Assembly (NCBI RefSeq): GCF_963675985.1
Contig: NZ_OY780958.1
Span: 1,488,001 to 1,552,000 of the forward strand
DNA: 64,000 nt
Direction: 5' to 3'
Source of the DNA: an uncultured Roseibium sp.
GTDB taxonomy: Bacteria; Pseudomonadota; Alphaproteobacteria; Rhizobiales; Stappiaceae
The notes under the pieces are model-generated. The model saw only the letters and a program-made list of their open reading frames with translations. It did no database searches and was not told where the DNA came from. Positions 58,052 to 64,000 of the stretch are shown piece after piece; positions within the stretch are counted from its first letter, which is position 1, and every line of letters starts with the position of its first letter. The position numbers and the translations under genes are program-made.

Positions 58052-59101
58052 ATGTCGGATTTCATGACGACCTACGGCATTCCGTTTCTCTGGATGGCAT
58101 TCCAGAGTGTGCTGCTGCTTGTCGTGCTTTTGGTGATCGTCGCCTACGTCCTTTATGCGGACCGCAAGATCTGGGCGGCCGTCCAGATCCGCCGTGGCCC
58201 GAACGTGGTCGGGCCCTGGGGGCTGTTCCAGAGTTTTGCCGACCTTTTGAAGTTCGTCCTGAAAGAGCCGGTCATTCCATCGGGCTCCAACAAGATCCTG
58301 TTCCTGTTGGCGCCCCTGATTTCGGTGATGCTGGCGCTGGCTGCCTGGGCGGTGATCCCGGTCGCGGACGGCTGGGTAATCGCCAACATCAACGTCGGCG
58401 TTCTGTTCGTCTTTGCCGTCTCCTCGCTCGAGGTCTACGGCATCATCATGGGCGGTTGGGCATCCAACTCGAAATACCCGTTCCTGTCGGCCCTGCGTTC
58501 TGCGGCGCAGATGGTGTCCTATGAGGTCTCCATCGGTTTCGTGATCGTGACCGTTCTGCTCTGTGCGGGATCGCTGAACCTGACGGAAATCGTCCTGTCG
58601 CAGCAGACGGGGCTTGCCACCATGCTTGGCGTGCCGTGGCTGTCGTTCCTGAACTGGTACTGGCTGCCGCTGTTCCCGATGTTCGTGGTGTTCTTCATCT
58701 CCGCGCTTGCGGAGACGAACCGGCCGCCGTTCGATCTGGCAGAAGCGGAATCGGAGCTGGTCGCGGGCTTCATGGTGGAGTATGGCTCCACGCCGTACAT
58801 GATGTTCATGCTCGGCGAGTATGTCGCCATCTGCCTGATGTGCGCCCTGATGACGATCTTCTTCATGGGTGGATGGCTGCCGCCGTTCGATTTCGCGCCG
58901 TTCACATGGGTGCCGGGCATTGTCTGGTTCATTTTGAAGTGTCTGCTGGGCTTCTTCATGTTCGCCATGGTGAAGGCCATGGTGCCGCGTTACCGCTACG
59001 ACCAGCTGATGCGTCTTGGCTGGAAAGTATTCCTGCCGCTGTCGCTGTTCATGGTGGTTGTTGTGGCCGGCGTTCTGATGGTCATGGGGTGGGCGCCTTA
59101 A
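58052..59101 (+). CDS. nuoH: NADH-quinone oxidoreductase subunit H
   Basis: Membrane subunit at the quinone channel entrance. 349 residues with about eight transmembrane helices. Signature blocks: [48 protein letters not shown] and [20 protein letters not shown]. Start ATG at 58052, 17 bp after nuoG. Unlike most nuo operons, a small extra gene sits between it and nuoI. Confidence 0.97.
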   Translation: MSDFMTTYGIPFLWMAFQSVLLLVVLLVIVAYVLYADRKIWAAVQIRRGPNVVGPWGLFQSFADLLKFVLKEPVIPSGSNKILFLLAPLISVMLALAAWAVIPVADGWVIANINVGVLFVFAVSSLEVYGIIMGGWASNSKYPFLSALRSAAQMVSYEVSIGFVIVTVLLCAGSLNLTEIVLSQQTGLATMLGVPWLSFLNWYWLPLFPMFVVFFISALAETNRPPFDLAEAESELVAGFMVEYGSTPYMMFMLGEYVAICLMCALMTIFFMGGWLPPFDFAPFTWVPGIVWFILKCLLGFFMFAMVKAMVPRYRYDQLMRLGWKVFLPLSLFMVVVVAGVLMVMGWAP

Positions 59102-59102
59102 G

Positions 59103-59339
59103 GTGGGTATTTCGGTCGTCGGGCTGATCGGAGCCGCCATAGGTCTTTACCTCGGCTGGCTCGACTGGAAAATCCTGAAAGGGGTGATCCAGGCGGCCGA
59201 AATGAAAAACAGGCAAGGGGGCGGCGACGGCGGGTTCGCCGCGAAATTCAAAACGCCCCTGAGCTGGATCGTATTTTTGGTTCCGGTAATCGGGTTTCCG
59301 GTAATCGGGTACTGGGCCGGTGTTGGACTGACCGGCTGA
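59103..59339 (+). CDS. Small unrecognised membrane protein between nuoH and nuoI
   Basis: A 78-residue protein that I do not recognise. It starts at a GTG at 59103, immediately after the nuoH stop, and ends 23 bp before nuoI. Two hydrophobic segments (residues ~2-20, [14 protein letters not shown]; and ~55-75, [20 protein letters not shown]) flank a basic, Gly-rich loop ([16 protein letters not shown]). Codon usage resembles its neighbours. The tight packing suggests it is co-expressed with complex I. Function unknown. Confidence 0.65.
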   Translation: MGISVVGLIGAAIGLYLGWLDWKILKGVIQAAEMKNRQGGGDGGFAAKFKTPLSWIVFLVPVIGFPVIGYWAGVGLTG

Positions 59340-59362
59340 GACACAAGGGAAGGCAACAGGCG

Positions 59363-59851
59363 ATGGGACTTGATCAGGCCGCCAAATCGCTGTTCTTGAA
59401 GGAATTCGTATCGGCGTTCTTTCTCGCCATGCGCTATTTCTTCAAGCCGAAGCCGACGGTGAACTATCCCTTCGAGAAGGGACCGGTGAGCCCGCGCTTC
59501 CGTGGCGAGCATGCTCTGCGCCGTTATCCGAACGGCGAGGAGCGTTGTATTGCCTGCAAGCTGTGCGAGGCGATCTGCCCGGCACAGGCAATCACGATCG
59601 AGGCCGGCCCGCGCCGTAACGACGGCACGCGCCGGACCACCCGCTACGACATCGACATGGTGAAATGCATCTACTGCGGCTTCTGCCAGGAAGCCTGCCC
59701 GGTGGACGCCATCGTCGAAGGACCGAACTTCGAATTCGCCACGGAAACCCGTGAGGAGCTCCTCTATTCGAAGGAAAAGCTGCTCGCGAACGGTGACCGC
59801 TGGGAGCGGGAAATCGCCCGCAACATCGATATGGATGCACCCTACCGTTAG
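59363..59851 (+). CDS. nuoI: NADH-quinone oxidoreductase subunit I
   Basis: Carries clusters N6a and N6b that pass electrons towards NuoB. 162 residues. Two 8Fe-8S ferredoxin motifs: [16 protein letters not shown] and [17 protein letters not shown]-terminal [23 protein letters not shown] is the family block. The 96-bp gap to nuoJ contains a GGCCGG-actt-CCGGCC stem-loop (59911-59926). Confidence 0.97.
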   Translation: MGLDQAAKSLFLKEFVSAFFLAMRYFFKPKPTVNYPFEKGPVSPRFRGEHALRRYPNGEERCIACKLCEAICPAQAITIEAGPRRNDGTRRTTRYDIDMVKCIYCGFCQEACPVDAIVEGPNFEFATETREELLYSKEKLLANGDRWEREIARNIDMDAPYR

Positions 59852-59910
59852 GGACAAAACGCAATCAGGGGCTCGTCCGGCAATCCGGCCGGTGGAGCCT
59901 CAAAAGAAGG

Positions 59911-59926
59911 GGCCGGACTTCCGGCC
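59911..59926 (+). other. Stem-loop in the nuoI-nuoJ gap
   Basis: GGCCGG-ACTT-CCGGCC with an extra A-T pair inside the loop. No U-tract follows, so it is more likely an mRNA-stabilising or processing hairpin than a terminator. Confidence 0.45.
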
Positions 59927-59947
59927 AGAGGACAGGCAGGTCTAGAA

Positions 59948-60562
59948 ATGATCCTGAACGCGCTCTTTTTCTATTTGTTCGCCGGAGTGACGGTGGCATC
60001 CGCCTTCATGGTGATTGCCTCGCGCAATCCGGTGAGTTCGGTGCTGTTCCTCATCCTCGCGTTCTGTAATTCCGCCGGGCTGTTCGTGATGCTGGGGGCG
60101 GAATATCTGGCCATGCTTCTGGTCGTCGTCTATGTCGGGGCGGTCGCGGTGCTGTTCCTGTTCGTGGTGATGATGCTCGATGTGGACTTCGTGGAATTGC
60201 GCCAGGGCTTCCTGCAGTACCTGCCGATCGGCGCACTGGTCGGACTGGTCCTTCTGATCGAGCTGCTGCTTGGCCTCGGTGCCTGGGTGATTTCCCCGGA
60301 AATCGCCGGCCATGGCGCGGAACCGATGCCGTCGCTCAATGATGTCTCGAACATCCAGGCAATCGGCGATGTGCTCTACACGAAATACGTCTTCTTCTTC
60401 CAGGTGGCAGGGCTTGTGCTGCTGGTGGCCATGATCGGCGCCATCGTGCTGACGCTGCGCCACAAGGAAAACGTCAAACGCCAGGATATCTCCAAGCAGG
60501 TTGCCCGTAATCGGGAGACCTCCATCGAGATCCACAAGGTGGAGTCTGGCAAGGGAATTTAA
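59948..60562 (+). CDS. nuoJ: NADH-quinone oxidoreductase subunit J
   Basis: Membrane subunit with five predicted helices, 204 residues. The conserved segment LGAEYLAMLLVVVYVGAVAVLFLFVVMMLD is the proton-route helix with the family Glu and pi-bulge region. The start MILNALFFYLFAGVTVASAF and the end after RHKENVKRQDIS are normal for alphaproteobacteria. Confidence 0.96.
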   Translation: MILNALFFYLFAGVTVASAFMVIASRNPVSSVLFLILAFCNSAGLFVMLGAEYLAMLLVVVYVGAVAVLFLFVVMMLDVDFVELRQGFLQYLPIGALVGLVLLIELLLGLGAWVISPEIAGHGAEPMPSLNDVSNIQAIGDVLYTKYVFFFQVAGLVLLVAMIGAIVLTLRHKENVKRQDISKQVARNRETSIEIHKVESGKGI

Positions 60563-60662
60563 CGCGCTTTCGTAGCGTGTATTCGATGATCCGGGCAGCG
60601 GTGGAACACTCCGCGCCGCAGTCCGGTTGGGATTAAACGAGGGGGAGCACGGCGAGGCGCCC

Positions 60663-60971
60663 ATGGAAATCGGTCTGTCGCATTATCTCACGGTCGCGGC
60701 GATTCTGTTCACGATCGGGATTTTCGGAATCTTCCTGAACCGGAAGAACGTGATTGTCATCTTGATGTCCATCGAGCTGTTGCTCCTGGCCGTCAACATC
60801 AACTTCGTCGCGTTCTCGAGTTTCCTCGGGGACATGATGGGGCAGATCTTCACCATGCTGGTTCTGACGGTCGCCGCCGCCGAAGCCGCCATCGGGTTGG
60901 CCATCCTGGTGGTGTTCCACCGAAACCGCGGCTCGATTGCCGTGGAAGACATCAACGTGATGAAAGGCTAG
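60663..60971 (+). CDS. nuoK: NADH-quinone oxidoreductase subunit K
   Basis: Membrane subunit with three helices. The ATG at 60663 ([19 protein letters not shown]) gives the family-length 102 residues; an earlier TTG frame adds 12 untypical residues. The helix-2 and helix-3 glutamates lie in [17 protein letters not shown] and [14 protein letters not shown]. The 100-bp gap after nuoJ has the GAGGGGGAG and GCGAGGCG ribosome-site-like runs. Confidence 0.96.
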   Translation: MEIGLSHYLTVAAILFTIGIFGIFLNRKNVIVILMSIELLLLAVNINFVAFSSFLGDMMGQIFTMLVLTVAAAEAAIGLAILVVFHRNRGSIAVEDINVMKG

Positions 60972-60977
60972 GGGCGA

Positions 60978-62966
60978 ATGTACTCTGCAATTGTCTTCCT
61001 GCCCCTGATCGGGTTCCTGATCGCCGGCCTGTTCGGCAAGGCGATCGGTGACAAGGCGAGCGAATACATCACCAGCGGCCTGGTGATCCTCTCGGCCCTC
61101 ATGTCCTGGTATGCCTTCTTCACGGTCGGCTATGGCGAAACCGCTCTTTACCAGATCCAGATCATGCGGTGGATCACCGCGGGTGCGCTGGATGTGAGCT
61201 GGTCTATCCGGGTCGATACGCTGACCGTGGTGATGCTGGTGGTGGTGAACTCGGTGTCCGCGCTGGTGCATGTTTATTCCATCGGCTACATGCACCACGA
61301 TCCGCACCGCCCGCGGTTCTTCGCCTACCTGTCGCTGTTCACCTTCGCCATGCTGTCGCTGGTCACCTCCGACAACCTGCTGCAGATGTTCTTCGGCTGG
61401 GAAGGCGTGGGTCTTGCCTCCTATCTTCTGATCGGGTTCTGGTACCAGAAACCGTCGGCCAACGCGGCCGCGATGAAGGCGTTTGTCGTCAACCGTGTCG
61501 GTGACTTCGGTTTCGCGCTCGGTATCTTCGGTGTCTTCTACCTGTTCAACAGCATCGACTTGTCGACTGTCTTCGCCAATGCGCCGGCGCTTGCGGGAGA
61601 ACACGCCGAGGTCATGACGTTCCTCGGCTATCATCTCGATCCGCACGGCGCGCTGACGATCGTCTGCCTGCTGCTTTTCATGGGCGCTATGGGCAAGTCG
61701 GCCCAGTTCCTGCTGCACACCTGGCTGCCGGATGCGATGGAAGGCCCGACACCGGTTTCCGCGCTTATTCACGCCGCAACCATGGTGACCGCGGGCGTGT
61801 TCATGGTGGCGCGCCTGTCGCCGCTGTTTGAACTGTCGCACACAGCGCTGACCGTCGTGACCTTCTTCGGCGCCACCACCGCCTTCTTCGCGGCAACGGT
61901 CGGGCTCGTCCAGAACGATATCAAACGGGTGATCGCCTATTCGACCTGTTCCCAGCTCGGCTACATGTTCGTGGCTCTCGGCGTCGGGGCTTACGGTGTC
62001 GGCATTTTCCACCTGTTCACCCACGCCTTCTTCAAGGCGCTCCTGTTCCTGTGCGCCGGTTCGGTGATCCATTCCGTTTCCGACGAGCAGGACATGCGCA
62101 AGATGGGTGGCTTGAGGAAGCACATTCCGTTCACCTACTGGACGATGATGATCGGCACGCTCGCCCTGACCGGGGTCGGCCTGCCGCTCACCTCGATCGG
62201 TTTTGCCGGCTTCATCTCCAAGGACGCGATCATCGAAGCCGCTTACGCCGGTCACAATTCCTTCGCGCTCTACGGTTTCTGGCTGACGGTCGCAGCCGCT
62301 GCGCTGACCTCGTTCTACTCCTGGCGCCTGACCTTCATGACCTTCCACGGCAAGCCGCGCGCGCCGGTCGACGTCATGAGCCATGTCCATGAATCGCCAT
62401 GGGTGATGCTGGTGCCGCTGCTGCTGCTGTCGGTTGGGGCCGCGCTCGCCGGTATGGTGTTCAAGGGCGTGTTCATCGGCCATGCGTTTGAGGAGTTCTG
62501 GAAAGGGGCCATCTTCCTCGGTCCGGACAACCACATCATGCATGCCATGCACGACGTTCCGACCTGGGTGAAAGTCTCGCCCTTCGTCATGATGGTCGGC
62601 GGGTTCCTGGTGGCCTACCAGTTCTACATCCGTTCGCCGGAGTCGCCGAAGAGGTTGGCGGAACGGCATGCCGGCCTTTACCAGTTCCTGCTCAACAAGT
62701 GGTACTTCGACGAACTCTATGACTTCCTGTTCGTGAAGCCTGCCATGTGGGTCGGCCGCAAGCTCTGGAAGAAGGGTGACGGGACGATCATTGACGGCTT
62801 CGGTCCCAATGGCGTTGCCGCCCGCGTCCAGAACGTGACCACCTGGGTGGTCAAGCTGCAGACCGGATATCTCTACCACTATGCCTTTGCGATGCTGATC
62901 GGGGTGGCTGCCCTGATCACCTGGTCGATGTTCACCGGTGTGGGCACCGGTGGGGGAGCTCACTGA
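60978..62966 (+). CDS. nuoL: NADH-quinone oxidoreductase subunit L
   Basis: Largest antiporter-like subunit, at the distal end of the membrane arm, with the long lateral helix. 662 residues. Family blocks: [70 protein letters not shown] and [18 protein letters not shown], with Lys and Glu residues of the proton path. Its stop TGA shares one base with the nuoM ATG, so the two are coupled. Confidence 0.97.
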   Translation: MYSAIVFLPLIGFLIAGLFGKAIGDKASEYITSGLVILSALMSWYAFFTVGYGETALYQIQIMRWITAGALDVSWSIRVDTLTVVMLVVVNSVSALVHVYSIGYMHHDPHRPRFFAYLSLFTFAMLSLVTSDNLLQMFFGWEGVGLASYLLIGFWYQKPSANAAAMKAFVVNRVGDFGFALGIFGVFYLFNSIDLSTVFANAPALAGEHAEVMTFLGYHLDPHGALTIVCLLLFMGAMGKSAQFLLHTWLPDAMEGPTPVSALIHAATMVTAGVFMVARLSPLFELSHTALTVVTFFGATTAFFAATVGLVQNDIKRVIAYSTCSQLGYMFVALGVGAYGVGIFHLFTHAFFKALLFLCAGSVIHSVSDEQDMRKMGGLRKHIPFTYWTMMIGTLALTGVGLPLTSIGFAGFISKDAIIEAAYAGHNSFALYGFWLTVAAAALTSFYSWRLTFMTFHGKPRAPVDVMSHVHESPWVMLVPLLLLSVGAALAGMVFKGVFIGHAFEEFWKGAIFLGPDNHIMHAMHDVPTWVKVSPFVMMVGGFLVAYQFYIRSPESPKRLAERHAGLYQFLLNKWYFDELYDFLFVKPAMWVGRKLWKKGDGTIIDGFGPNGVAARVQNVTTWVVKLQTGYLYHYAFAMLIGVAALITWSMFTGVGTGGGAH

Positions 62967-64000
62967 TGAACGATTGGCCAATTCTTACGACCACGACGTT
63001 TCTGCCACTGGCAGGTGTCCTGGCGATTCTCCTGGTGCCGGGAGACGATGAGGGCGGCAAGAAGAACATCCGTGGCGTGGCGCTTGTCACGACGCTGTTC
63101 ACCTTCGCCCTGTCGTTGTTTATCTGGGGTAGCTTCGACTACCAGAACCCGGGTTTCCAGATGGTGGAAACCAGCGACTGGCTCGGCGGCAAGATCAACT
63201 ACAAGGTGGGCGTCGACGGGATTTCCATCCTGTTCGTGATCCTGACCACGTTCCTGATGCCGTTCTGCATTCTCGCCTCCTGGGAGAGCGTGCAGAAGCG
63301 GGTGAAGGAATACATGATCGCCTTCCTCGTGCTGGAAACCCTGATGATCGGCGTGTTCTGCTCGCTCGATCTGGTGGTGTTCTACATCTTCTTCGAAGCC
63401 GGCCTCATCCCGATGTTCCTGATCATCGGGGTCTGGGGTGGCGCACGGCGCGTCTATGCGTCCTACAAGTTCTTCCTCTACACGCTGCTCGGCTCGGTTC
63501 TCATGCTGATCGCCATCATGGCGATGTACTGGCAGGCCGGAACCACGGATATCGTCGAGCTCTTGAACCATCCATTCCCGGTGGAAATGCAGGGCTGGCT
63601 GTGGTTCGCCTTCTTCGCCAGCTTCGCGGTGAAGATGCCGATGTGGCCGGTGCATACCTGGTTGCCGGATGCGCACGTTGAAGCGCCGACTGCAGGCTCG
63701 GTCATTCTGGCCGGTATTCTCCTGAAACTCGGCGGGTACGGCTTCCTGCGGTTCTCGCTGCCGATGTTCCCGGTCGCGTCCGACATGTTCGCGCCGTTCA
63801 TCTACACCCTGTCCGTGGTTGCGATCATCTACACGTCGCTGGTGGCACTTGCCCAGGAAGACATCAAAAAGCTGATCGCCTATTCGTCTGTGGCGCACAT
63901 GGGATATGTCACCATGGGCATCTTCACCATGACGCCCCAGGGTGTGCAGGGCGGCATCTTCCAGATGCTGTCCCACGGCATCGTTGCTTCCGCACTCTTC
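62966..64000 (+). CDS. nuoM: NADH-quinone oxidoreductase subunit M, partial at window edge
   Basis: Antiporter-like membrane subunit. The ATG at 62966 overlaps the nuoL stop by one base. The frame stays open to the window end (345 codons of about 500). Translation gives [20 protein letters not shown], then [57 protein letters not shown] and [20 protein letters not shown], all NuoM hallmarks. nuoN is expected just beyond the window. Confidence 0.96.
   Translation, partial: MNDWPILTTTTFLPLAGVLAILLVPGDDEGGKKNIRGVALVTTLFTFALSLFIWGSFDYQNPGFQMVETSDWLGGKINYKVGVDGISILFVILTTFLMPFCILASWESVQKRVKEYMIAFLVLETLMIGVFCSLDLVVFYIFFEAGLIPMFLIIGVWGGARRVYASYKFFLYTLLGSVLMLIAIMAMYWQAGTTDIVELLNHPFPVEMQGWLWFAFFASFAVKMPMWPVHTWLPDAHVEAPTAGSVILAGILLKLGGYGFLRFSLPMFPVASDMFAPFIYTLSVVAIIYTSLVALAQEDIKKLIAYSSVAHMGYVTMGIFTMTPQGVQGGIFQMLSHGIVASALF

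Noticed and set aside
60633..62981. 782-codon open frame antisense to nuoL (also long antisense frames across valS at 9508-11040 and 11131-12423, nuoE/F at 53062-55137, nuoG at 56323-58065)
   Set aside because: High GC keeps the opposite strand free of stops. The translations are His/Arg/Gln-rich with no family motifs, while the sense frames are complete known proteins.

Overview
This 64 kb window is a chromosomal stretch from a GC-rich alphaproteobacterium, most likely of the order Hyphomicrobiales (Rhizobiales) and possibly the Stappiaceae (Roseibium/Labrenzia/Stappia-like). The lineage call is inference. It rests on a PopZ-type polar organiser beside valS, a DUF2155 gene followed by aat-accC-accB, an RNase E with a large acidic insert in its S1 region and a C-terminal GWW motif, cobC/cobD in the alphaproteobacterial arrangement, glnB-glnA behind a sigma-54-type promoter, a tig-tRNA-clpP-clpX-lon-hup block, and a 14-subunit type nuo operon. 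No phage, integrase, CRISPR array, intact transposase or rRNA was seen. The window is mostly core genome.

Layout. 1-5.5 kb: the end of a cobalamin cluster (cobD partial, cobC), a secreted alpha/beta hydrolase divergent from a membrane-anchored AraC-type regulator, a methyltransferase and tRNA-Cys. 5.8-9.4 kb: pcm, a 260-bp sequence bounded by inverted repeats, tolC and popZ. 9.5-19.6 kb: valS, a DUF2155 protein, then on the minus strand aat-accC-accB, a DsbA-like oxidoreductase and an M48 protease, then a PLP aminotransferase. 19.7-31 kb: rne divergent from an amiC-type amidase, mrcA (PBP1A), prfB with its programmed +1 frameshift, an M23 protein, a DUF455 protein and a Bcp peroxiredoxin. 31-41.3 kb: a large AsmA/YhdP-like protein, tyrS, an unrecognised membrane protein with a lipase-like serine motif, glnA and glnB, and the NAD(P)HX repair enzyme. 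41.3-49.7 kb: tRNA-Leu, the proteostasis block tig-clpP-clpX-lon-hup, tRNA-Val followed by four tandem ~100-bp structured repeats, and two identical tRNA-Asp genes. 50.2-64 kb: the nuo operon (nuoA to nuoM, the last cut by the window edge).

The envelope genes (tolC, amidase, PBP1A, M23, M48, DsbA-like, AsmA-like) serve cell-wall and outer-membrane upkeep. tig, clpPX and lon handle protein folding and turnover. glnBA is the nitrogen-assimilation pair. The nuo operon encodes complex I and carries two accessory small genes, a pentapeptide-repeat protein between nuoF and nuoG and a 78-residue membrane protein between nuoH and nuoI. Its NuoE carries a long C-terminal extension.

No strong novel defence or mobile system is visible. 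The most noteworthy features are the quadruple repeat behind tRNA-Val, the inverted-repeat-bounded element upstream of tolC, the pentapeptide-repeat gene inside nuo, and the unrecognised membrane hydrolase-like protein near tyrS. All coordinates and translations were read by eye, and no database search was run.
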